From an uncultured Peptostreptococcaceae bacterium (GTDB lineage Bacteria > Bacillota > Clostridia > Peptostreptococcales > Anaerovoracaceae), in contig CAJUQR010000006.1 in the NCBI GenBank assembly GCA_910588185.1, positions 112,605 through 160,651 of the forward strand: a DNA stretch of 48,047 nt. The letters run 5' to 3'. Made by a program: the position numbers and the translations under genes. How positions within the stretch are numbered: position 1 is the stretch's first letter; each line of letters opens with the position of its first letter. This document shows, one piece after another, positions 13,551 to 21,642 of this stretch. Below the pieces are notes generated by a model. The model did not search any database. It worked only from the letters and a program-made list of their open reading frames with translations, and was not told the DNA's origin.

Positions 13551-14972
13551 TTACCCTTCTAAAACAGCATTTATTCTATTTCTGACTTTTTCAATTTCTC
13601 CGTCATTTGGATAGAAATAATATTGATAATATCCGTCGCGAACTTCGTCATAATGCCATTTATACGTTCCGCTTATAGTATGATTTTCCATATTTTGAAG
13701 CGCAGGCAATAATTTTACCACAAGTTCAAATGCTTCATAGAAGTCCTCTTCAGGCAAATTTGTAACAAAATTCTCTGAAAGCGCATCCAGCACAGCCATG
13801 CTGTTGTCATACGTAGGGTTTTCAGCAAATTTCCTAAAAATGCCCTTTATAAGCTCCATCTGATGCTGTCCTCTTGACAGCTCATTTTCAGGAAGCATTT
13901 TTCGGGCTCTTGCAAACATAAGGGCTTTCTCTCCGCTTACAAAATTCTCGCCCTTTACAAAGTTATACTGCCCTGCTGTATAAGTATAATGACTGTTTAC
14001 TGTAACACCTCCAAGGGCATCAACAAGCTTTACTAAACCGTTAAAGTTTATTTTTGCATAGTAGTTTATTTCAACGTCAAACTTGTCCTCTATACTATCT
14101 ATGGACGACTGAACGCCTCCCCACCATCCGCTGTAAGAAAGCTTGCTGCTTCCGCCTCTGCAAGGTATATATACAAACGTGTCTCTTGGTATAACCTGCA
14201 TATTTACCTCTTTAGTGTTAGGGTTCACAGTCAAAAGGATATTTACATCGCCTCTTCCCGTAGAAGTAATATCCTGACCTGAAGACAAATCTGCACCGCA
14301 AAGATAAACAGTAAACGGCTCTTTGCTTATATCAACAGCCTTAGGTTTGACATCTTCAAGTTCATATTTCTTTTCAAATATAACCTTAATTTTGTCTTCG
14401 TACTCCTCATCTATTACAGATAAATCACTTCTCGTATTGCTGGTAAGTACCATGAACTGCGTCTTAGATGACAACAAATCATTATAGAGCTTTTCTGTAT
14501 CAGAATATGGTTTGCTTTCTTTAACTTTTTTATCATTTTCTACGAGTATCTCGCTTGACTTCTCGTATGCTCCGTCATCGCTGTTGGTATATCCCAGAAC
14601 ATAGCTGTTAAAATCTTCACCGGCTTCTATAGTACTGTCTTTAAGTGCCACTATCTGAACTACTTCATACTGCTTATTCTGCCCTATTGCACCGGCTACA
14701 GAATTGACCTTTCCTACTATCACCATAGCCACAATCAGTATTAGCATTAAGATTACTTCAAGTACAAGCGCGACTTTAGTTTTTTTAATATTACACAATA
14801 TCAAGAGCGCTCCTACAAGAAGTATGACAGGTATTGCACACAGAAGCACTATCATACCTATATATTTTGAAACTTGTATTGTTACATATAAAGCTAAAAT
14901 TATCTCTAAAGTTAGTAATGCAAAAGTTACCTTGGCAAGATTTGACTTTTGCAGATGTTCCTTAAAATCCAT
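13551..14972 (-). CDS. LytR-CpsA-Psr (LCP) family ligase with extra extracellular domain
   Basis: LCP enzymes transfer polyprenyl-linked wall polymers onto peptidoglycan on the outer face of the membrane. This 473-residue protein has three membrane segments at about 15-95, then an extra extracellular domain (about 105-220). The LCP domain (about 225-425) shows DLSSGQDITSTGRGDVNILL, the arginine-containing IPRDTFVYIP and FARARKMLPENELSRGQHQ. The ATG has AAGGGG upstream. It follows thrS by 24 bp. A second LCP gene with the same layout lies at 28263. It probably attaches the polymers made by the loci to its right. Confidence 0.9.
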   Translation of the reverse strand: MDFKEHLQKSNLAKVTFALLTLEIILALYVTIQVSKYIGMIVLLCAIPVILLVGALLILCNIKKTKVALVLEVILMLILIVAMVIVGKVNSVAGAIGQNKQYEVVQIVALKDSTIEAGEDFNSYVLGYTNSDDGAYEKSSEILVENDKKVKESKPYSDTEKLYNDLLSSKTQFMVLTSNTRSDLSVIDEEYEDKIKVIFEKKYELEDVKPKAVDISKEPFTVYLCGADLSSGQDITSTGRGDVNILLTVNPNTKEVNMQVIPRDTFVYIPCRGGSSKLSYSGWWGGVQSSIDSIEDKFDVEINYYAKINFNGLVKLVDALGGVTVNSHYTYTAGQYNFVKGENFVSGEKALMFARARKMLPENELSRGQHQMELIKGIFRKFAENPTYDNSMAVLDALSENFVTNLPEEDFYEAFELVVKLLPALQNMENHTISGTYKWHYDEVRDGYYQYYFYPNDGEIEKVRNRINAVLEG

Positions 14973-14996
14973 TTTATTTCCCCTTGTAAAACCAAT

Positions 14997-16742
14997 CTAC
15001 ATTTCTTTGTTCTTTATTTCTTCTAAGAGTTTAGATATAAATTCTTCCACAGACATTTCTCCAAGTTCCCCTACTTTACTTGAACGAACTGATACTGTTC
15101 CTGCCTCAGCTTCCCTCTCGCCTATGACACACATATAGTTTATTCTTTCGTTTCTTGCTTCTCTGAGCTTATAACCGATTTTTTCATTTCTTATGTCTGC
15201 TTCAACTCTAAGTCCCTTTTCCTCAAGCTGTTTCTTAAGTTCAAGAGCATAATCGGCAAATTTTTCTGTTACAGTCATGAGTCTGACTTGAACAGGCGCC
15301 AGCCAAAGAGGGAACTTGCCTGCACAGTGCTCAGTCAAAATTCCTATGAATCTTTCTATCGAACCGAATATTACACGGTGAATCATTATAGGTCTGTGCT
15401 TTTCACCATCAGGTCCTATATAAGTAAGATCAAATCTTTGCGGCATCTGCATGTCTAGCTGAATAGTTCCGCACTGCCATGTTCTTCCGATGGAATCTTC
15501 CAAATGGAAGTCAAGCTTAGGACCGTAAAATGCGCCGTCTCCTTCATTTATTACAAAAGGCACGCCCATCTCTTCGATAGCATTCCTCAGAGCGTTCTCT
15601 GCCATTTCCCATTCTTCATCGCTTCCCATAGAATCTTCAGGTCTTGTGGAGAGTTCAACATGGTATTCAAAGCCGAACATCTTATATACATCATCGCAGA
15701 ATTTTGCAACATTTTTGATTTCTTCGTTTACTTGCTCCGGAAGCATAAAAATATGCGCATCGTCCTGAGTAAAAGTTCTTACTCTCATAAGACCGTGAAG
15801 AGCGCCTGAGAGCTCATGTCTGTGAACCTGTCCAAGCTCACCGCAGCGAATAGGAAAATCTCTGTACGACCACATCTTACGCTTATAAACAAGCATAGAG
15901 CCCGGGCAATTCATAGGTTTTACAGCATAATCTTCATCATCTATTTTAGTAAAATACATATTGTCTTTGTAATGATCCCAGTGTCCTGAAGTTCTCCAAA
16001 GCTGTTCGTTCAAAATAAGAGGTGTCTTTATCTCTTCATATCCTCTTTTTCTGTGTTCTGCTCTCCAGAACGACTCCAGTTCGTTTCTTATGGTCATTCC
16101 CTTTGGCAGGAAAAACGGAAATCCCGGACCTTCATCTGTAAGCATGAAGAGGTCCATCTCTTTTCCTATTTTACGATGGTCACGTTTTTTGGCTTCTTCC
16201 ATCTTGGCGATATATTCATCAAGCTCCTCTTGAGTAGGAAAGGCTGTAGCATAAATCCTCTGAAGCATCTGTCTGTCAGAGTCACCTCTCCAGTATGCTC
16301 CGGCAACGCTCATGAGTTTAAATGCTTTAATCTTGCCTGTAGATTCCATATGAGGTCCCGCGCAAAGGTCCACAAAATCTCCCTGTTTATAAAATGAAAT
16401 TACTGCATCTTTGGGAAGATCTTTGATAAGCTCTACTTTATATGGTTCATTCTTTTCTTCCATATACTTAATCGCTTCTTCTCTTGGCAGTTCAAATCTC
16501 TCTAAAGGATAATTTGCCTGAACGATTTTTTTCATTTCTTTCTGAATCTTCATAAAGTCCTCTTCACCGAACTTATGCTCAGATTCAAAGTCATAATAAA
16601 ATCCGTTATCGATAGCAGGTCCTATCGCAAGCTTTGTATCAGGCCACAAGTGTTTAACTGCCTGCGCCATTATATGAGAAGCTGTATGACGGTAGTCATG
16701 TCTTACCTGTTCATCTTCCCAATTAAGTTTTTCTTTTGCCAT
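14997..16742 (-). CDS. thrS: threonyl-tRNA synthetase, form without TGS domain
   Basis: Charges tRNA-Thr. The start is ATG 16742 with AAGGTG 6 bases before it, giving 581 residues. The protein begins directly with the second additional (editing) domain, HTASHIMAQAVKH and later CAGPH, the zinc-dependent editing motifs. The class II catalytic core then follows (motif 2 RVRTFTQDDAHIF, motif 3 HRVIFGSIERF, zinc-binding Cys in NCPGS) and the anticodon-binding domain. The usual 60-residue N-terminal TGS domain is missing, as in some clostridial enzymes. No T-box leader is visible in the 62 bp upstream. Confidence 0.95.
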   Translation of the reverse strand: MAKEKLNWEDEQVRHDYRHTASHIMAQAVKHLWPDTKLAIGPAIDNGFYYDFESEHKFGEEDFMKIQKEMKKIVQANYPLERFELPREEAIKYMEEKNEPYKVELIKDLPKDAVISFYKQGDFVDLCAGPHMESTGKIKAFKLMSVAGAYWRGDSDRQMLQRIYATAFPTQEELDEYIAKMEEAKKRDHRKIGKEMDLFMLTDEGPGFPFFLPKGMTIRNELESFWRAEHRKRGYEEIKTPLILNEQLWRTSGHWDHYKDNMYFTKIDDEDYAVKPMNCPGSMLVYKRKMWSYRDFPIRCGELGQVHRHELSGALHGLMRVRTFTQDDAHIFMLPEQVNEEIKNVAKFCDDVYKMFGFEYHVELSTRPEDSMGSDEEWEMAENALRNAIEEMGVPFVINEGDGAFYGPKLDFHLEDSIGRTWQCGTIQLDMQMPQRFDLTYIGPDGEKHRPIMIHRVIFGSIERFIGILTEHCAGKFPLWLAPVQVRLMTVTEKFADYALELKKQLEEKGLRVEADIRNEKIGYKLREARNERINYMCVIGEREAEAGTVSVRSSKVGELGEMSVEEFISKLLEEIKNKEM

Positions 16743-16804
16743 TTTGTTCACCTTTTTCCTTATATTTATATAATTCGAAATTTATCTTTAATAAATATAA
16801 ATGT

Positions 16805-17914
16805 CTAAATATTGCTCATAATAAATTCTGTAAATTTACTGCTACATCCACTTTGCTGATCAATATACTTACAACTGAAATTTTTTACGTTTTCAAGATC
16901 ATATCTATCTTCTTTAATCGCTAATGCCAATTCTTTCGGGTCTGCCGATATTATACCTGGCATTTCTTCCATATATTTAATATAAAAATTCCTGTCTCCA
17001 GAATAACCAGCATAATCAAAATTATAAAAAAACAATGGTTTATTTAATAAAGCTGCCTCAAACACTACCGCAGAATAGTCACAAATAACATAATCAGCGG
17101 CAAAAAGCATGTCCAGTGTGGAAAAATCATTGTCAATTATACCAAACTTACAATCCACATTCATAAGAGGATGCTTTTTTACTACAAAAATATATTCATC
17201 ATCATTAAACTCTTTTGCCAAGTCTTCTATATCTTTTGAAATATCTTTATTTTTTCTAAAAGTAGGAGCATATAAAACAACCTTCTTTTCTTTAAATAAC
17301 GGATACCTTATATATATTCTTTCTAATACATCTTCAACATAATATTTATCCGTCATTTTATCAACTCTAGGCAACGGTATAGTTATAATTCTTGATTCCT
17401 CATATCCAAAGGCTTCCGCAAAATAAGGTACGCATCTTTTGCCACTAGTAAGTATCCATGTATAATTCCTATGCATTCCCATTATTTCTGCTACATCTTT
17501 ATCTCTGCCTTCACCTTCTCCGACTATGCTAAAACCAAATTTTTTAAGAGCTCCTAAAGCATGCCACATTTGGATAACAACAAGATCAGACCTTTGATGA
17601 AGTACGCTTACTGATATACAATAAGAGTCAAGTATAACTACCTTTGCAGTGGCGATATGATACATTTGTTTCAATAAATGGAAACAATAACCTATCTTTT
17701 TTACTATACCACTTTCTAGTTTTTTACACAAAAACACCATCTCCGGGGTAGTATCTGAATATGAAATAATTGATTTTTCCAAAAGCTCCATATCTTCTGT
17801 TTTACTATTTGCCTGTCTGCTTATAAATACAATTTTTTTTCTAACAGGTAACAGTTTAAAAAAGAAAAATATTAAATTTAGAAAGTATATACTAAGTTTT
17901 AAAAGAAACTTCAT
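16805..17914 (-). CDS. TagF/TarL-type CDP-glycerol/ribitol phosphotransferase
   Basis: This 369-residue GT-B enzyme adds glycerol-phosphate or ribitol-phosphate units from the CDP-linked donor to a lipid-linked wall polymer at the inner membrane face. An N-terminal hydrophobic segment is at 5-22. Family motifs are QMWHALGALKKFGFS, the donor-site strand KKVVLYAPTFR, VVKKHP and DYSAVVFEAALLNKP. Being next to tarI-tarJ suggests ribitol-phosphate. It is the last gene of the leftward polymer operon. Confidence 0.9.
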   Translation of the reverse strand: MKFLLKLSIYFLNLIFFFFKLLPVRKKIVFISRQANSKTEDMELLEKSIISYSDTTPEMVFLCKKLESGIVKKIGYCFHLLKQMYHIATAKVVILDSYCISVSVLHQRSDLVVIQMWHALGALKKFGFSIVGEGEGRDKDVAEIMGMHRNYTWILTSGKRCVPYFAEAFGYEESRIITIPLPRVDKMTDKYYVEDVLERIYIRYPLFKEKKVVLYAPTFRKNKDISKDIEDLAKEFNDDEYIFVVKKHPLMNVDCKFGIIDNDFSTLDMLFAADYVICDYSAVVFEAALLNKPLFFYNFDYAGYSGDRNFYIKYMEEMPGIISADPKELALAIKEDRYDLENVKNFSCKYIDQQSGCSSKFTEFIMSNI

Positions 17915-17934
17915 AGTTTTGAAAATTCTCTCCG

Positions 17935-18960
17935 TTATTTATTCCAAACCATAACAGTTTTGCCACCTGGTTTTCTTATATCTGCATCAAAAGCATAATT
18001 CATATCACCGATACTTTTTACTTCAATAATCTCTCCAATAATACTCTCTAAATATCCTACTATTTCATTATTTTTTTTATACAACTCTATAGTTCCCTTA
18101 AAATCATCGTATCCACTTCTGCTGCTTCCAAATATTTGAAGACCTTTTTCAAGTACCATTCTTGTATTTATCGGAACAGGATTCTCAGAAACACCTAATA
18201 TAGAAATTGCTCCTTCTGGATTGATATGATCTATAATTTGATTTATAGCATCGCCAGAAGCCTCTCTGCCTACACATTCAAATGCGTGATCAACAAATAA
18301 ATCTTTTGGCAAATCTGTTATGTCATATAAACCGTCTGCGAACACAAAATCCTTCATTTTATAATCGTTTTTACCAAAAATATAAACTTTGGAATCAGGA
18401 TATCTTTTTTTAATAAGCAAAGACGTTATAAACGCAAGATTTCCATCTCCCCATACTCCTATTTCATTTTTCCTGCTATGCGCAAATCTCTGAAATCTGT
18501 TTATGGCATGATAACTTACTGAAACCAGTTCAGTAAAAGCTGCAACATTAAGATTTATCCCTTCCGGTAAGGGCACTAATCTATTTCTATGCATAGAAAC
18601 ATAATCCTGCATAAACCCATCAAATCCGCTTGCTCTAAACTTACTGCTTCTGAGATAATTTTCAGCAATTATTGAATCTTCTTCCTGAGGCGTATTAGGT
18701 ATCATCACAACATACTGACCAACGCCAAATTCTCCTCTAGGATCATACTGTATTTTGCCTATTCCCTCATGAATCAATGCCATCGGCAATTTTTGTTTCA
18801 AAACTTCTTTGGAACGTTTCCCTTGATAATATCTTTGATCTGCATTACAAATAGACAAATGGGTAGGTCTTACAAGAATATTATCACTAAATATATCAAT
18901 ATCTGTAAAATTTGCCTCAAATCTTCGAGGCTCTACCAGCCTATATACTGTATTTAACAA
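17935..18960 (-). CDS. tarJ: ribulose-5-phosphate reductase (TarJ-type)
   Basis: A 341-residue zinc-type medium-chain dehydrogenase that reduces ribulose 5-phosphate to ribitol 5-phosphate with NADPH, supplying TarI. Visible features are the N-terminal SICNADQRYYQG, the HEG(I)G alcohol dehydrogenase segment and a shortened nucleotide fold (GVWGDGNLAFI). The TTG start at 18960 overlaps the end of tarI by 7 bp and has GGGAGG upstream in tarI, so the two are translationally coupled. TarI and TarJ act as a complex in Gram-positives and Haemophilus. Confidence 0.9.
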   Translation of the reverse strand: MLNTVYRLVEPRRFEANFTDIDIFSDNILVRPTHLSICNADQRYYQGKRSKEVLKQKLPMALIHEGIGKIQYDPRGEFGVGQYVVMIPNTPQEEDSIIAENYLRSSKFRASGFDGFMQDYVSMHRNRLVPLPEGINLNVAAFTELVSVSYHAINRFQRFAHSRKNEIGVWGDGNLAFITSLLIKKRYPDSKVYIFGKNDYKMKDFVFADGLYDITDLPKDLFVDHAFECVGREASGDAINQIIDHINPEGAISILGVSENPVPINTRMVLEKGLQIFGSSRSGYDDFKGTIELYKKNNEIVGYLESIIGEIIEVKSIGDMNYAFDADIRKPGGKTVMVWNK

Positions 18961-19667
18961 TCTTTTCCTCCTCCCAAAAGGACCTCTGCCAGCTGTAAAT
19001 CATAAGGATATGTTACTTTAATATTAAAAGTCTCTCCGTCTACAAGTTTAACCTTTTCGCCCTTCATAACAAACACTTTCGCCGCATCTGTCAAAATCTG
19101 CTTTTCATCTTTTGACAATTCATTGTATAGTTCTTTAAAACGCTTAGCCTTAAAGCTTTGAGGGGTCTGCCCCTGATAATATTTAGATCTATCAGGGATA
19201 TTGCTTATGATCTGATTATCCATACTTTCTACTATAGTATCCGTTGCAGGTATAACTGTATCGCACGCTAAACCATCTAAAGCACAGTTAATATTATCAT
19301 CAATAATTCTATGAGTTACAAATGGTCTAACGGCATCATGGGTAACCAAGATAGTACTATCATCAATACCTTTTTCTGATTCAATATATCTTATAGCATT
19401 CATAATAGTTTCATTTCTTGTCTGCCCCCCAGTAATAATGCTTATCTTATCGGTAAATTCAATATGTTTCTTCAACAAATCTTTAGTATATGAAACCCAC
19501 TGCTCAGGACAAAGTACAATAACATGGTCTATTCTGCTGTTAACGCAAAACTTTTCTACAGTATGAACTATAATCGGTTTATTGCCTATATGCAAAAATT
19601 GCTTTGGTTTATCCACATTTCCCATGCGGCTTCCTATTCCGCCTGCTAATATAACTCCGTAAATCAT
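18954..19667 (-). CDS. tarI: D-ribitol-5-phosphate cytidylyltransferase (TarI/IspD family)
   Basis: Makes CDP-ribitol from CTP and ribitol 5-phosphate. The start is ATG 19667 with GAGGAAGAG upstream, giving 237 residues; the frame extends further upstream without a ribosome binding site. The nucleotidyltransferase motif GVILAGGIGSRMGNVDKPKQF is at 3-23. VTHDAVRPFV is the IspD/TarI active-site segment, and GQTPQSFK follows. The tarJ partner distinguishes it from the isoprenoid enzyme IspD. Confidence 0.92.
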   Translation of the reverse strand: MIYGVILAGGIGSRMGNVDKPKQFLHIGNKPIIVHTVEKFCVNSRIDHVIVLCPEQWVSYTKDLLKKHIEFTDKISIITGGQTRNETIMNAIRYIESEKGIDDSTILVTHDAVRPFVTHRIIDDNINCALDGLACDTVIPATDTIVESMDNQIISNIPDRSKYYQGQTPQSFKAKRFKELYNELSKDEKQILTDAAKVFVMKGEKVKLVDGETFNIKVTYPYDLQLAEVLLGGGKDC

Positions 19668-19722
19668 ATCTCTTCCTCTATCATTTGATTTTCCATAATT
19701 ATATAACAATTATCATAAAAGT

Positions 19723-20739
19723 TCAAGGCAACAGCCTTTTTGCACGTTTTGCACCAATTGTTAATAAAACAGTACTTATAAAACTCAGTACAAAGAATAT
19801 ATAAACGTTATATACATTTAATCCAAGTTCTGTAAATATCATCATCGGTAATCTTTGCAAGATATAAATCCAAAACAGATTCTCACCGCACCACATTATC
19901 AATTTATTTTTAAATCTGATTTTCATTGTAACAAACACTATGGACAGGCAGAAAAATACAGCAATTATATTTCCTCCCCATACCTTGTCAGTACAAAAAT
20001 CTTTCGTTAAAAAATAAAATACAATCACAGCAATTGTCGAAATATAATATGCTATAATATTTTTTTCAAAAGCTTCTTCAATTTTTGTCTTAAAAAATGA
20101 ATACCACATGCCCAAAACATAGCATAAATAAGTGTCACTCCACCAATATTCTTTAACTTTTGACATCATAAATATGTAGCCAAATGAACATATAGTCATC
20201 GCAGTCAGAGCCGCTGTCTTATTCTTCCATAAAAATTTAAATATTACAAAAGTAAAAATATATAAAGTAAATATAGCAAACATATACCAGTTTGAATTTC
20301 CTATACTTGTCCATCCGGTAAATGAAAGTAATATATGTTTGGCAGAATATGATTTACCCAAAACAGCATCTACTGCTAAAAATATTAACACCGCACTTGC
20401 AAAGTCCAGCCATACCTTCCCAATTCTTTTCTTTCCAAAATTATCAATATAACTTTTCCCCTTGCTCTTTACAGCTTCAAAAACCCCATATCCACCATAA
20501 AACAAGAACATTGCTACCATGAGCTGGCCAATATAATTCAATACCTTTATGCAAAACAAATCTCCCTGTGATTCAAATGCCGCATAACCCCTTATGTGAC
20601 TCATAAACACAATTAAAATAAACGCACCTTTTATTACTTGCGTGTTATCTTTTGCAATGTATTCTTTATCTATACCCTTGGTACATATTTGCATTTTTGT
20701 TAGCATGCATAAGGCTAACAATATAAAAAAATACAGCAT
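19723..20739 (-). CDS. membrane acyltransferase (acyltransferase-3 family)
   Basis: A 338-residue multi-membrane protein of the OafA/WecH-type acyltransferase family, which O-acetylates or otherwise acylates surface glycans. The N-terminus has a hydrophobic segment, then QVIKGAFILIVFMSHI, where the His is the conserved family residue. About ten membrane segments follow. It lies inside the teichoic-type operon, so wall polymer O-acylation is likely. Confidence 0.8.
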   Translation of the reverse strand: MLYFFILLALCMLTKMQICTKGIDKEYIAKDNTQVIKGAFILIVFMSHIRGYAAFESQGDLFCIKVLNYIGQLMVAMFLFYGGYGVFEAVKSKGKSYIDNFGKKRIGKVWLDFASAVLIFLAVDAVLGKSYSAKHILLSFTGWTSIGNSNWYMFAIFTLYIFTFVIFKFLWKNKTAALTAMTICSFGYIFMMSKVKEYWWSDTYLCYVLGMWYSFFKTKIEEAFEKNIIAYYISTIAVIVFYFLTKDFCTDKVWGGNIIAVFFCLSIVFVTMKIRFKNKLIMWCGENLFWIYILQRLPMMIFTELGLNVYNVYIFFVLSFISTVLLTIGAKRAKRLLP

Positions 20740-20751
20740 TCTACCTCTTCC

Positions 20752-21642
20752 TTAATACAAAAATTTTCCTATTATAACTTCTTCTTGTCCACAGTCCGGC
20801 TCTATGATCATTTTGCTATATTCCATAATCATACGTTCAAATGGATTCATGCTATACTTAAGTACTCCATTTACATAGTTACTTGCAGCAGTTATAACGC
20901 CCATATTAGATATAATTTTATCTGACGCAATACAAGTATCCAGCAAATCTCTTTCATTTATCATTACAAGCTTATCTGTATATTTACTTTCTACTTGTAT
21001 TGATGCATCCATTAGTTCTCTGCAATTAGTAATAATTATAGAGTCTATAGGAATATTATCAAGAATCTTCTTAATATTTATTTGTTCTATACGTACCTTT
21101 TTATCTTTTTTTCCAAAAACGAGAATTGAAAAAATATTTTTATTACAAATCTGTGGATATTTTTTATATAAGTTAACTCTCGCCTGTTTTTTCTTTTCTT
21201 CATCATATAGTATTTTACTAAAACAGTTTTCAGATCTAATTTGTTTTATACCTTTAAGTTCACAAATTTTTTCAAAATAATCATCCCATTTTTCAGAGCC
21301 GGTATACAAACAATCAAATCCATCTAAATATTTCTCTTTGTCTTTAATTAAACCCTCATCTTCTATAAAAACCAATATCTTTTTGCAGGTCAACTTATTT
21401 AACACCAAACTATCCAAATAGCCTTCCAAGCTTATAAGGGAATCATAATTTTTAGATAATGACTCTAATTCTCTATAAGATGCTATTCTAATTTCATGAT
21501 TTTCATCATCATGTCGAGATATAAAAAATCCCAATTCATAATCATTAAAAAAATTCTGTAAGTATTCTTTCAATAACTGAATATAAATCCTAGGGGTGTT
21601 TTTCTGCGATATTAATATAAATATTTTCTTATTTGAGCTCAT
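20752..21642 (-). CDS. degenerate TagF-like protein lacking catalytic motifs
   Basis: At 296 residues this follows the outline of the neighbouring TagF proteins but misses their key residues. Recognisable parts are LYKKYPQICNKNIFSILVFGKK (compare KYPNLKEKEILLYAPTFR) and SNMGVITAASNYVNGVLKYS (compare TDYSSVIFEYSLLNKPIVFF). The WHAxGAxKK motif is absent, as is the catalytic TDYSS segment. It overlaps the end of the GT2-TagF gene by 14 bp and the frame is intact, so it is probably translated. It may be a non-catalytic partner, an enzyme with another donor, or an early pseudogene. Confidence 0.55.
   Translation of the reverse strand: MSSNKKIFILISQKNTPRIYIQLLKEYLQNFFNDYELGFFISRHDDENHEIRIASYRELESLSKNYDSLISLEGYLDSLVLNKLTCKKILVFIEDEGLIKDKEKYLDGFDCLYTGSEKWDDYFEKICELKGIKQIRSENCFSKILYDEEKKKQARVNLYKKYPQICNKNIFSILVFGKKDKKVRIEQINIKKILDNIPIDSIIITNCRELMDASIQVESKYTDKLVMINERDLLDTCIASDKIISNMGVITAASNYVNGVLKYSMNPFERMIMEYSKMIIEPDCGQEEVIIGKFLY

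Noticed and set aside
16743..16804. T-box leader for thrS
   Set aside because: Only 62 bp separate thrS from the upstream gene, with no AGGGTGGNACCGCG-type T-box sequence or terminator.
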